Shown: in pieces, positions 12,614 through 25,700 of the stretch
How the letters are laid out: each line of letters begins with the position of its first letter
Numbering within the stretch: position 1 is the stretch's first letter
Assembly: GCA_036874045.1 (NCBI GenBank)
Contig: CM072343.1
Location: 18,186,001-18,250,000, forward strand
DNA: 64,000 nt
Direction of reading: 5' to 3'
Source of the DNA: Cymodocea nodosa
Lineage: Eukaryota; Streptophyta; Magnoliopsida; Alismatales; Cymodoceaceae
Position numbers and translations under genes: made by a program
Notes under the pieces: model-generated
Databases searched by the model: none
What the model saw: the letters and a program-made list of their open reading frames with translations, nothing else
What the model was told of the DNA's origin: nothing

Positions 12614-12645
<32 letters not shown>
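12614..12645. repeat. (AT)n microsatellite
   Basis: A run of about 16 AT units, flanked on both sides by related sequence (GATAAAGATGAAT before, GATGAAGATGAAT after). It therefore looks like expansion inside a short duplicated segment. Confidence 0.88.
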
Positions 12646-12648
<3 letters not shown>

Positions 12649-13971
12649 GATGAAGATGAATACACGGAAGAAGTTGTTCAGAGCCTAATATTTCTTGTCA
12701 TGCGTGGAAGGAAGGTAAACGTTCCACCATGTGTTGGTTGGTGTACCTGGAATAAAGATGCATTGAACTCGATCTTAATTAATTAGCTAGCTAGTGAGTG
12801 GCATGTACTCCAATTAAGAAGTATGTAATATTTATTCAAGTGTGGGTCATCCGAATTGGAATGGTTAATATCGGCATTGGCCCACCTTACAGGATATTTC
12901 TGCAGATTGACTGACTCTTGGGTTTTTGGCTTTCTATATATCATATATATATACACACACGATGTTCTTGGGATTAGGGTTTTTGGGCGATTAAAATGAG
13001 TGTGTTCATGTTAGGATGATATATACTTCATCTTGTACCTGGATTGATATATATGCATGTATGTAGATTTAAGTAAAACACCGTACTATCATTATATATA
13101 TATGTGTGTGTGTGTCTATGATGATTTCTCGAAATTCTAATGATAAAAAGGATATGGGAAGGGTTTTTTTTTTTTTAAAATTATGGAAGAGAGGAGAATA
13201 ATAATATATAAGAGGGTATCTTCAGCTTTATTCACATCGCGTTCCGATCACTGGTAGACCACCTTAATTTGTTGCCTCCAGCCGGCATGGTTAGCTTTAC
13301 ACTTGGGTAAGACAGCAACTGATCCGATGAAGGAGAAGATGGGTTTCATGCAGTGGAGGCCATTCTTTTGGTTTAAATATATTTATATCTATCTATCACA
13401 CCGAGCGGATCATTCACTGGACAAGATCAGAGGCCTCTTCTTCTTTCTTTGTTTTTTTTTTCTGCTCTTGCTAGTTCCTTCTTTAATGAAATGATCTTTC
13501 ATGAAGAAATATAAAAACAGAGAATAAGAGAAAGGTGGGGTTGCTCAGGAGATGAGACGATTGGTGAGAGTCGTTGTGGCAATCACATAGTCATGGGAAA
13601 AGAAACGTGTTTTACAACTGTTGCCGGTGTTAAGAGTTTTTCTTTCCCGGCCACAATGCGGTACAGATATACTCGGCCAATGACGGATGGAATAACAACA
13701 TGCTTAAGGCATCAGCACAAAGCGGCATATTTGGAAGAGAAAGATGTAGTAGGGTCGTTGGATTAATTAGCATCTATTCGTTGTTATCAAACCCACCATT
13801 AAAAATGTTTGCTTTGAATGGTTGCTTCCTCTCTCGGAACAACGTCTCTCTACCCATCAATGCATACCGCACACATGCGCCCATCCCACTTGCAGAGATC
13901 AACCCATGCCACCGCAAGTGCATCCCCCGTGGAAACTCGACCTTCCTTTCTCATCACACCAAAGGGAGGCC

Positions 13972-14005
13972 GAGGAGGAGGAGGAGGAGGAGGAGGAGGA
14001 GGAGG
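13972..14005. repeat. (GAG)n microsatellite
   Basis: About 11 GAG units. All three plus-strand frames stay open across it (poly-Glu, poly-Gly, poly-Arg), which explains several overlapping frames at 13.7-14.3 kb. None of these has another sign of being a gene. Confidence 0.88.
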
Positions 14006-14548
14006 TACCTTTACAGGCGAATCTGCACTTCCAGAGAGTATTATATACTAGAGGAGGTGTTCTGCTGGTGCATGTGTCATCCTTTACCAGAGCACTGACG
14101 GTGGAGAATGAAAGTAACACTTCGGGATTCTTCTGCAATTTGGACGACCATCTTATCAGAACAGTCGCGCTCATCACCAGATTTTTCTTTTTCCCCTCTC
14201 GTAAAAATAAAAAAATGTTTGATGTATTGAACTCATCTTCTTATGAATTGTGTTATTTTTTCTGTAACTTGTGTATCTAATCTCGTCAAATAATATATTA
14301 AATTTAACATATCGCTTTTAAGTATTTGCAGCAAAAAAAAAGTTACAAGCCTTACCGTAAAAATAGATCCCCCTCTCTTTTTTTTTTTTTTGAAAAAAAA
14401 AAAACAAATTTCTCTTCGTTGATCTCTTTTGTATATTTATTCTATTTTGATTTGACTTTAAATCGAACGCCTTAAAGAAATTCATCTCAAATGATAGGAC
14501 TAAGAGCATGATCTCTTTGAGATTTGATTCTATCCCAATCCTCCTAAC

Positions 14549-14610
14549 CTTATTTCAAAATCGCAGTTAAGATAATCACCAGAGTCGAACACATGCGATT
14601 TTGAAATAAG
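14549..14610. repeat. Perfect 17-bp inverted repeat (hairpin), 28-base loop
   Basis: CTTATTTCAAAATCGCA at 14549-14565 is the exact reverse complement of the sequence at 14594-14610. Just outside the arms the symmetry continues imperfectly (CC before, ATAAGG after). A transcript from either strand could fold into a stem-loop. It may be a small foldback element or MITE remnant. The stem is short for a plant microRNA precursor. Confidence 0.8.
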
Positions 14611-15390
14611 ATAAGGAAAACAAAACGAAGAAGTATTGAAAAAAAAAAAAAAAAAATGATGTAACGGAAAGTAATAAAATAAGATTATTTACAAGAATAT
14701 AAAATAATAAGTTTAATATATTATTTTTAAATAACTACCGGGAAAAAGTAAGAAGGCAGGACGGTATGGTTTGCGTTATGGTACCACTTTTTTTTGAAAA
14801 GACATGTCCCTGAAAATAGTGACGGGGGGTATCGACCATTCGTCGATCGAGTTTCGCGGAGCATAAATAGAATAAAAGTCATTTGTGCTAAAAAAAATCA
14901 ACAAATCTTTTATTAGTAGTGGTAAGATATATATATATATATATATGTGCTTTTCATCGACAATCATTAATTTCCGTTATTTGCTTTCCTTAAACTCCGC
15001 GGTGCGCAGACTGCACGCTGCAATCTATTGTACGCTGTGCCGTCAAAAAAAAAAAAAAAACATGCAGCTTATTCTAATTAATAAAAAAGAGTTTGTTAAG
15101 CGATATTTAGAATTCAGATTTAGGTGTAACGATGATAGGAAAAGAAGGAATAGGAGGTTTGGCGGGCTTTTGTTTTTGTTTTCTTTCAAGGTGGGAATAA
15201 AAAGCGGTTATAGTTTAATTTCTTAAATATCATGAAAAAGGAAATATTGAATTAGAAAAAGAATTATAATTATCGGGAAAATGTGGATGGAAAGTGATGG
15301 GGGCCGGGCCCGTGGCGGTCATCATTCGTCCCTGGGCAAAAACGATAAAAAAAAAAATTTGGAAATCGTTTTTGGGCAGCGGCCGGCGGC

Positions 15391-15400
15391 TATAAAAAAA
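15391..15400 (+). promoter_or_regulatory. Probable TATA box of TPS1
   Basis: TATAAAAAAA lies in a GC-rich stretch directly before the pyrimidine-rich leader. About 90 bases upstream is GGGCCGGGCCCGTGG, containing the GGGCCC core found in many plant housekeeping promoters. A TATA box here predicts transcription starting near 15420-15430. It is placed by sequence only. Confidence 0.6.
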
Positions 15401-15420
15401 AGGGGCGTCACTCGTCGCTC

Positions 15421-16703
15421 CTCCTTCCCAGAGCATGGCAGTGCCATCGCTACCACCACAACCACCGCCACCGCCACCGCCACCAGCACCACCACTACCG
15501 CATCCTCCCCTCTCCACCACTTCTCGGCACGGCGGAGGTCGGAGCTCTGTTTGTGCCTGTCCGTCGTCGCCTTGTTGCACTACTTGTTCTTCGCTTCCTT
15601 CTCTCCCTCGCTTCTCCTGCATGGGAGAGGTTTGTTCCTCTGAACATGCTCCTCTTGTTCCTTCCCGTTGCCTCGGATCTGTGTAAAATTTACTTACCGT
15701 TTGGATTGGTTTCCGACGTGATCTCGCTGCCAGTGCTTAGGTTCCTCTTTGCCGTTTGCTTGCCGCCTTGATTCCTCAAACGGTGTGGACACGGTTCGGC
15801 GTGGTTGAATTCGACGTAGCAGCTGTTATTTTCGAACGACCGGATAAGGTTTCTATGATTGTTTCTGGTTCTTTCGTAATTCCCTGGGCCTTCTTGTGGT
15901 TTGGCGACGGCCTTTTCTCGACGAAAATATTCAGCATTTCCTCGTGCCGAAACCATGGCTACATACATTTCTTCTAGGGACCATACCTTTGTCGTCATTG
16001 CATTCTGCTTCGTTCTGTCTTGTCAATCCTTAGTCGTAAAATAAAGGTTCCGAATTTTCTATATCCAAACGTGGCTAAATACGATGTCAAACACAGTAAC
16101 AATACAGAGGCACTGAAAGCATTCGTTATCAATTGTTCTTCCTTTTCCCCAGGGAATCTGGTGCAGCTTTTATCTTTTTGTTAGCATGGTCTGCGTACAT
16201 ATCTCACATCTAAGTCGAACGTATTATTGTTCTCCGGAAAATGATTCTCTATCACATCGTTTTAATCAATCGAACTTTTTTCTTTTTTCCTTTTTTTTTT
16301 CTTTTTTGTGCCTTTTCCTCGAAATGGCGTCATTCTATTAGGTCCCTTGATTCGGTGAGGTTGAGGAGTATTCTACCTTCCGGATTGCACCTTCTTGCGT
16401 GTGGTTTAATAACAATCCATCGAGTGAATTTCGTGGAGTCTGTGATGTATGGACTGCTTGTTATTTCCTCGTGCTGAGGGGATAAGTAGTTTGTAGTTTA
16501 TATAGACCGCTTGTTATTTCGTGGGGTCTGTGATATGTATATAGACTGTTTGTGATTTTCTCAAGGACCTTGGCTGGTACGGTTTGTTTTGATTCCCTTC
16601 ACCCTTCTCTCTCCTTTTGAAATTCAGGGGAAGCCACTTTTTTGCTGAGCGGATTTGAAGTCTTACGAACTCTGCATCCTCTGCAAGACTTCAGACAAGC
16701 TAC
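15421..16703 (+). other. TPS1 5' leader with a likely leader intron
   Basis: Between the TATA box and the start codon are 1.28 kb with no TPS coding sequence. A strong acceptor (long pyrimidine tract then TTCAG) ends at 16627, leaving a 76-base leader just before the ATG at 16704. The matching donor could be near 15630 (GAGAG before GTTTGT) or further downstream. I infer one leader intron of about 1 kb. The first leader exon would be GC-rich with CCA/CCG repeats and would contain the upstream frame listed next. Confidence 0.5.
15435..15686 (+). other. Upstream ORF in the TPS1 leader (proline-rich, 83 codons if unspliced)
   Basis: The first ATG after the predicted transcription start opens a frame starting [20 protein letters not shown], driven by CCA/CCG repeats. 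Its end depends on where the leader intron donor lies. A second ATG at 15553 is in another frame. Only the presence of the ATGs is observed. An effect on TPS1 translation is inference. Confidence 0.4.
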
Positions 16704-19700
16704 ATGCCTGGAAACAAGTATAATTCCCGCAATTCAACCTCAAGAGTTGAGAGGCTGCTGAGAGAAAGAGAGCTGAGGAAATTTAGCAGAGCCTTCTCTG
16801 TGAATGACAATTCCGGAGATTGCATAAGAGGGGCCAACCTTTTTAAACAGAATCTCGATTTGAATGGTGATAGAGATGGCTTATTTGAGTGCGATAGAGA
16901 GTTCTTGGATGCCGCATCGGCTGCTAGAGCAACTGCTGATGCATGTGAAGGGGAAGATGGTAGGTCAACGAAACAGCGGTTATTGGTTGTGGCAAATAGG
17001 TTGCCAGTTTCTGCTGTTAGGAAAGGGGAAGCTTCTTGGAGTCTGGAGATAAGTGCAGGTGGCCTGGTTAGTGCGCTTCTTGGTAAGGCTAGCTGCATGT
17101 CCATTTCTGAGTGATTCTTACTTTATTCTGTGTTCATTGTGTTACCTTGCTTTTAGACATTATCTACCATTCGTTTTTTATATTTCTGGAGTTGTTGTTA
17201 ATCAAGGCCCAGTTTCTTTATTTTTTTTTCTTGAATAGTGAAAGATAATATATTAGATAGGAAGCCTGATTATGAATCCACCATCAAGCTGAAGAGTCAC
17301 ACGACATGAAACCATAAAGCTAACCGGGTCTTGGCACTTCTTCGTCCAGACCTCTAATCGTCTGTAATTTAGATGTTTTAAATAACATCTTCCCCTATGC
17401 CTCAGATGTGTTTTTTATTATTATTAAAATTAAGACTCTGTTTTGGGCCAGTTATCCTGGAAGCAAATTCTAGAAAAATTAACTTTTAGTCTTTTACTAG
17501 AAATGATTTTATTCCAAGTTTTGGTAGAAGCTGCTCCTTGTACGTGGAAGTTGTGTTTAGCGTATGAAAATGTTCTACTGGAGGCTGTGGAAGTTGTCCT
17601 GTTCGGAACCACTTCTAACTTCTACTGCTTCTTTTAGGCGTGGACAACACCAGAGACCAGACCAGAATCTATACCAAATGGACCTAAGATCTCTTGCATA
17701 CCAATGAACAATCTTTCGTGAATCAACTATTTATCAATTTCTCAGTGGTCAGTCTTCAAGGATGTTATTTAAGTACCGTCTCCAAGGTTTAGCTAGAGAT
17801 GCTTCTAGGCCCAATGCTAGCTAACATAAAAATTTATGACTAGCTAGCACCTAGATGAAACTGACATCTTTTGGACACTATACGAGAGTCCAATCATCGG
17901 TTTCTTAATTTTTTTTTGTTTTCTTTTCTACGGAGAACCAACCAACTGAGATGGATATCGAGTATGGTTAAATGTAGTGAGAAAAACAGTGAAGCTTAAG
18001 TAAAAAAGAAAAGAAAATGACATTTTAAGCGAGAAAAAAAACCATTTCACAACATACTAATGATCAAGTCTTGCTTTTTTTACTTTTATTGGTATGGAAT
18101 GGAGAAAAGTACTGCAAACTATTAATGTGGATGGATATAATGTTTGTGGATCACAAAAACAAAATTATCTATGCCTACCACCATGTCTCAGATGCGTCTT
18201 GTATAAATCCCCATATGTTGCTTTATTCCAGACATAACTAGTTTGATTACAAGACATTTTTTTGCTCCAGACATTTGTGTGGTCCTGTGGTCCATCATAT
18301 AGCCTGCAGGATTTCTTTATTAAGCTATGATCTTGTCAATTGCTTTTTACTCTTCTTGGATTAAGATTTCACAATTTAGTGGTTCCTTGGTGATTTTTTA
18401 TTATACTGGGCAAACAAATATTCCTGTTAACCAAAGAAGTTCGTGAAAATAAACAAGAGTATTGTTATAATACGAACTATATTGAAGATTCTTCTGTTTT
18501 TTGGAGAAAATATTTTCTACATAACTTTCATCAATCACCTTTTCGTTTGGTGTAAATATCAAACAATATGGCGTTTGGTAGGTTTTTTCTTACAAAGCTT
18601 TTCTTTCTTAGGTGTCAAGGAGTTTGAAGCAAAATGGATTGGATGGGCTGGTGTAAATGTTCCAGATGAGGTTGGACAGAATGCTCTTACAGAAGCACTG
18701 GCCGAGAAGGTTTTTGAGAAGCCATTCCCATGCTCCCACAATTTCTATTTTATAATCATATACAACTTGTGGTTTTGAGGATTTGATTCTACGGATTATT
18801 GGATATCTTTGATCATTGAAAATGTTTCCTTTCTTTCAAACAGAGATGCATTCCTGTTTTTCTTGACGAAGAAATAGTTCATCAGTATTACAATGGATAC
18901 TGCAATAATATTTTGTGGCCACTTTTTCATTATCTTGGGCTCCCACAAGAAGATCGTCTTGCAACTACCCGTAGTTTTCAGTCTCAGTTTGATGCATATA
19001 AAAGGGCTAATAATATGTTCGCTGATGTAGTAAACCAGCACTATGAAGATGGGGATGTTGTTTGGTGCCACGATTACCACCTCATGTTTCTTCCCAAATG
19101 TCTTAAAGATTATAACAGTAAGATGAAGGTTGGCTGGTTCCTTCACACGCCATTTCCATCATCAGAAATTTACAGAAATTTACCATCTAGATCTGAGTTA
19201 CTACGATCTGTTCTTGCAGCTGACTTAGTTGGGTAAGTTCCTTAATCCTTAATCCTAATTCTCCCCAGAGAATGGGTTGTAGGTTGAGTTAAATGTTATT
19301 ACAAGCCTTACAGCTAGAATTTATGGTATTTTGTTGGCTACTTTGGGGGTTGGCCTGGGCATTGCCAGCATTGTAAATGGATATGGGAGGTTTGATCGGC
19401 TATATCCATATTGCTTGTCAAGTTGAATATTTCTTCAGTATGCTAACCAAAATTCAGATTTAGCACCATTTTAAAATACTTTATCACTGCATGCTTTTGA
19501 TGTTTTCCATCATAGGTGCACTAGTGAGTCTCGTCAACCATTACTTTTGCATAGCTGTTAAGCAAAAAAGGATAGAGGAAATAATAGCTCAAGTCTTGAA
19601 AACTGTTCCCAAGTTTCAATTTTGTGGGCTGTTCTGGTTTCTTCATTGTGGATGTTCAATGGGCAATGGATAAGGCATGGAACCAGTTCTGTTTTTTGTA

Positions 19701-22700
19701 TTACTAATCCTTTGTTTGCCATTTTGTCATCTGTTTCTTTTTAGATAACATTGTTGTTGAATGTTGCCAAGTTTCCTTTATAATTAGTCTGTGTTTTTCC
19801 AGATTCCACACTTACGATTATGCAAGGCACTTTGTCAGTGCGTGCACAAGGATCCTTGGACTTGAGGGCACACCTGAAGGGGTGGAAGATCAAGGGAAGC
19901 TTACCCGTGTGGCTGCAGTATGATACCTTGCTTTATATCATTTGTATATCTTTCTTGAAAAAATTTATGTCATAGTTCGTCTTTTGATAACAACCATTTT
20001 TAGAAACTACATAAAACCGCTATCAGTTCCCAGTTTATATTTTGTCACTATATTCCTTGGAGATCTCAATGTGACCCAAAAGGTTTGTATTTATTATATG
20101 AGTACGAGTGGTAGAGCAGATTGAAAAGAATCTTCTTAATTTTTCTTTTTCCATGTCATAAAGAGTTATTCTTCCTATGAAATTCTACCTTATGTTTTCT
20201 CCCTTTCTTCACATCTATCCTTATGATTTTGTTACGTAATTCTTCCAGTGAAATTCTTATCCTGTAATGCATAAGAATGCATGATCTTTTCAGGAGTTCT
20301 GCCACTATAAATGTCCTTTTTCAATGCACTATACTGATGCCTAAACTTACAAAAAAATTTTCTTTCAGTTTCCTATTGGTATTGATTCTGGTCGCTTTAA
20401 AAGAGCACTTGACCTTCCAAAAGTTCAGGAACATATCAGGGAGTTGAAGGACAGATTTTCTGGAAGAAAGGTTACATTATGCTCCTTGTTTTTGTTTTGT
20501 TGGATTGTATTAATGGCTCCTTGATATTTTCTGTTTGCTTCCTTCAATTGTTCATGCCAATTTTCTTCTTCGGCACAGTGAGTTGGTGCAAATGTAATTG
20601 TAATCATTAATGTCAGTTAGGATGGATTAAAAAATCAATCCGGATTGGTGAAATATTGGCTATTTAGATTGGTTTTGATTTTGTCAGTCTTGAAACAAGT
20701 GGCATTTTCGAAAATATCATGTTTGAATGATCATGCATCTAGGATCAGTGACGAATTGACAAATTGTTAGGGTTTAGCCCTTTTTTTAACTTTCTAGAGG
20801 AGGATTGATCTATCCGTGTAAAGAATTGGTTGATCTATAGATGGGTTCACTATTAAAGCCTCTATCGAGCATTAGAGTCTTTGTTGAACATCAAAGTCTT
20901 TGTTAGAGTGTTTAATCATCGCTCTCTTCCATCAAAACCCATTAGAGTTTTGTACGTGGGATGGGAGAACGAGGAATGAATGACAAAGGTGGAAGGAGGA
21001 AGAAGGGAGTGGGTGACCCAAAAATAGAGAGAAAAAAAAAGAAAGAAATTTAAAAATTAGAAAGAGAAAAAAGAAACATATGTAAAAAAAGGGAAAAGAG
21101 AAAGAAGAAAAAGAAAGAAAAGAAGGAAAGAGAAAATAAAAAAAATGAAAAAATTATGTTAAAAATATGAAAGTATAAAAAAATCACAAAAAATTTAATT
21201 TTTTTAAAAATTATGTTTGCTTGTGAATAGCATTCCTCTTCTACATATTCCCTGTACTTTCTCAAACTTTATTTTCTATTTTTTAATTAATTAATGTAAT
21301 TTTTTTTAAAATATATTAATTTCATTATAAGTATAAAAATTTATAATTTACACTAAAATATTATAATTGATTAAAATTTTAATTATTGACATTATAGGGA
21401 AGGGAAAGGAAAAAAGGAAAAAAAAGAGAAGGAAAAAGTGAAAAAACATTTATTACATAAAAAATGGTGGAAGTATTAAAACAATCATGATATTTTTAAT
21501 TTTTTTTAAAAAATAATGTTTGCTTATAAAAAAATATTCTTATTCTACCTCTCTTATATTCTTAAAAACTTTATTTTCTATATTGATTAATTCGTGTGAG
21601 ATTTTTTAAAAAGATATTAGCTACATTATAGGAATAAAAATTTATAATATACTATAAATCTTGTAGATATAAAATTTTTAACTATGAAGATTATGGAAAT
21701 TCACTCATACTATGCATAATCTTATTAATTTATGTTCAGTGTATGAATTGTAATTTGAATTCTATTGAAATGTAATCTAATAAATATTAAATTGTAATGT
21801 AGATTTTATTGAAATGTAATTTAATATAATATTAAAATATAATCTGGTTACTTTTAAAATATAATTTGAAATATATTGAACTATAACTTGGATTATGTTC
21901 AACTATAACCTAAATTTTATTGACATATAACTTAAATTTTAAATCAATTGTTATTATGAGTTTTTTCTATTATTTGTACATGATCTAAGACTTCTCTCAT
22001 GCGTGTGACTATTATATCTTTATCTAATTGATCTTTTATGCATGATAATTGTTTAGAAAATTTAGCTAGGTATTTTTATATCTTTATCATAGCTTATTTT
22101 ATCTTATTTTTGAGTTTCAAGTTAAAATTTAGAGTTTTTTAGTCATTTCCATAAAAAGTATGTTGTTTCCATTGATATAGTCTTTGATCCTTGATATGTT
22201 TCTCTTTTTGAGAAGAATGATTCCCAATATGATATGGATATTTGTATCCTTAGTTGTTAGGCTAAGCAAATATGGTTAAGCCCTAATTTTCATTTTTATG
22301 GATGGTCTTCAGCTTCTTACAATGATTTAGAATATAGTGTTGATTGTAAAGCTCAGGCACCTTTTCCTCATGCCTTTGTGTGTCCCTCCGTATGAAAGAA
22401 GGTGGTGTTAAGTTGAAGGTTGTTTCTTTTTCTCATGCATGCTGACCAATTGTTTCCTCCTACAATAGAAAGGGGTCATCATTGCCTATATATTGAAAAG
22501 GAATCATTGGAGGTCAATTATGGAGTTATAGAAGTGGAAGGAGCAAACATGCAAGAAGCAAGTGGTGCCAACAAAAGCAACTCCCTTGTTAGAGGAAGGA
22601 CGGTGGTTAGAAGGCATTAACTGTAGATGCCTTTGCCTCCCTTGACAGTGAATAGGCTTTGGTGGGTGTGGAGGAGAGATTCCTTGGTGGGGGTAGCAAT

Positions 22701-25700
22701 TGGAACCAATGTTGTAAAGTTGGGGAGTTTGTTAGGAAGGGGTTTACAATGCTTCAAGTGATTCAGTCTGTGTTATTGGTGCTCTTGTTATGCTTGGTGA
22801 TGCCAACATTATGGTGGGCTTGGGCATCAAGAGAGGTTGTGCATATTGCATCGTCTCTCCTTGGAACATGATAGGGAGGTGAGTGGTGGCTGATCGAAGA
22901 CCATTCCAGGTGGGTTGCGTAAGGAGATGTTAAAAGGGGAGTCAAGGTGCAAAGGTAGAAGTTTCTCTAGATTGTACGGTAAACCCAAATATTCCAAGTG
23001 GACTTTTTGGAAAAATGATTGGCAAAAGTGGTGGTTGTTTCTTGGACAGGGGAATTAGATTGATGTTCTACAAATAGAGATAAATAGTAGAGGTGTGGAT
23101 GTAGCTTGGTAAGGGTGAATGATGTTAGGGTTTCTCTTTTGTGGGAGCTTGTTATTGATCAATGAGGAGCATTAGAGGAGGGGATTGGTGAGTGGTGATC
23201 TTTGGTTGGGTGGAACATGGATTTTCTGGGCTGTTATGGTTGAGTTCCTTGTTGGTGGCGGTGACAACATGTCAAGGGGGGACTCTCCTTGTCAGGCAAT
23301 CAAAGACAATTGGTCTAGCCAAATTGGTTTCATAAGTTGACAAGAGATGGTCCATCTCATGGTGGGACTTGATGCATAGGAACATGAATTGATGGTAGAT
23401 GGCTTTGAGATTCACTTATTAGATTGCAATGGAGGGTAGCATGATGCTTGCAATTGGATGTTGGGCCTTACAAGCTTGGGGAATCTCCTTTGTTGGATTT
23501 GCTTGTTTGTTTTTGATCTTAGATTATAGGCATCTCATGTGTAATGCTTCAAATGATGGTGACTGCAAGCTGGATCACTCCCAGTAGCTGATTTCTTTTG
23601 TTCAATATTGGGTTGATGTGCTGTTGGCAAATGGGTTAATCTCTCTTGATGATTGGTCTCCTCAAGTCTTTCGCAGATCACTTTCTGGCTGATCTTGGGG
23701 CTTCTCTAGCTATGATTGTGGATGTTGGTTGGTCGGATTCTAATGGGGGGGGGGGGGCATGAGTGATGGCCTAGTCAGCAAAGATGTTCTCTCTTGGATG
23801 CACCTTTTTGGGTGAGATTTTGGGCTTGAGTCATTATTCCAAGATCCATGGTAGAAAAGGTTGATGGAGAACTTGATTGTTTTTGTTGCTGTCCAAGTGC
23901 ATCATGGAGCTAACCATCATTAGGGAAAACTGTATCAATCTTTCCTGTGGAAACTGATCTTACACTATCTTCTACCATAAATTATGCTCTTCTATTTTTC
24001 TTTCTTTTTGTTCTTTTGTATAGGATGCAATTATAGATGATATTGGGATTGGTTAGGCCAGTGGGGTGGCTGATTGTGAGGGGATTGGACTGAAGGGGTT
24101 TGATAGCGTTGGCATTGAGGGGGAAAGAGGTCAGAAGGTGTGAATGAGGTTGGTGGACTTAGTCACACGGTGTCTCTCTAAAAGAAGAGACATAGAATTG
24201 TGCCAGTTGTATGGCAAAGCTGATTCAGGGTTAATCTCTGTGTGTTAAATGCTTCAAAGGGGTGGCAATAAAGTTTGGATTGCATGTAAGTAGAAACATG
24301 TTGCTGGTTTGCTAGGAAGCCTTGTGGTTTGGTTAGTATTGAAAATTATTTTCTGAAATGTTAGAGGTTTAGGGCAAGTGGGAACCATAGAATGGTAATC
24401 AGTTTTTCCTAAGGCTAAAGTGGGCATCATTTTCTTATACGAAACCAAGGTAAATTCTTTTGATGGTGTGTTTTCTCATTCAAATGGTGGTCAATATGTA
24501 GTGGGGTTTTGTGCCAAATATGTAGTTAGTTTGGTAGGTGTTATTGTTACATTCTGGAGACAATTGCTAGTGTTGGAAAGTTGTGAGATACTCTTCAGTT
24601 TGAAGCTTCTGATTGGAATTGGAGGGTTTTGTGCTGAAAGTCAGAGGGTGGTGGCAAGTTATCTTCGCAAAGGAGACTCCTTATTCAACAAGATGGGGGT
24701 CTATGAGAAAAGCTTACAAGCTTAAAACCACCTGAAGTTCTAGGAATTTGAAGACATTGGTAACTTGGGTGTAGAACGGATTATATTGCATAGGGTTTGA
24801 AGCCAAATGGTGGGATTGGATTGACTACTGTGTAAGCTCTGCCTCTTTGATGTCATTTGAAGTCCCACCAGTGAGTTTGGTTGTGGTCCTTGTGGCCATG
24901 GTGTTAGGCAAGGTGACCTATTATTCCCATTCTTATTTACTTTGGCTGTGGAAGTTTTTGAGTGCATGTATCATGATGTGAAAGCTCATGGACTTTTGTA
25001 CGTATCATACACTTTTCTTATAAGGTTGGTTGCCTAGTATTATATGGAACATCTTTAGTGTTTGTGGGCTTATTTGGTATGTACCATTAGGGATGCAAAT
25101 GGATTGGTATTTCCATATCCATTTCCATTTTTAAAATTCAAATATGGATAAGGATATGGATATAATGCAGATAACTAATTTAAGATCCACATCCTTAAAA
25201 GATGGGTATGGATAACACTGCAGATCTCTCTTCACTCTTCCAAGTCACTATCACCCTCAATGACTCTATGATGTCCGTTGCCACCTTGCCTACAACCTCA
25301 CCAACAAGTTCTTCTGAACCCTTTCCCATAATTGTGATATCTTCCTCTCGCTTTAGGATGAGTAGCTAACACTGCTTCTCTACCACTTCCCAAGCAGCCA
25401 CCATCTATGTGCAAACAAAAGAAGATGAAGGGGAAGGAGAAGACAAGGGAAAGAAAAGAAAGAAAAAAGGGAGGGGAGAAAGAGAAAAGGAGGATGGGTA
25501 AGTGTAGCATGTGAATGAAAAAGAAAAGGAAGGGAGGAGAGAGAAAGAGAAAGGAGAAAAAAGGAAAAAGTGCATAAAAAATGTAAAAAAAAAGTTGAAA
25601 TATAAAAGGTAAAAGATAAAAATAAAAAATTCTTGAGGGTAGATAACATTTATCTTCTTGTCTTTAGTTCTTGATGATAGATCACATTTGTCCGTTTATT

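Larger units (their letters stand above)
7365..15390. other. Intergenic region between the WEB gene and TPS1
   Basis: About 8 kb without a supportable gene. The first 200-300 bases should be the 3' UTR of the WEB gene. The rest is AT-rich with many microsatellites (listed separately), a GC-rich patch at 9.35-9.76 kb holding a G-box core (CCACGTGT at about 9520), a possible LTR-element remnant at 11.0-11.43 kb and a perfect inverted repeat at 14.55 kb. Frames of 60-150 codons occur on both strands, but they show no domains and often run through simple repeats. Confidence 0.6.

Noticed and set aside
13700-14280. Three overlapping plus-strand frames and one minus-strand frame
   Set aside because: All are held open by the (GAG)n repeat. 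Nothing outside the repeat looks coding.
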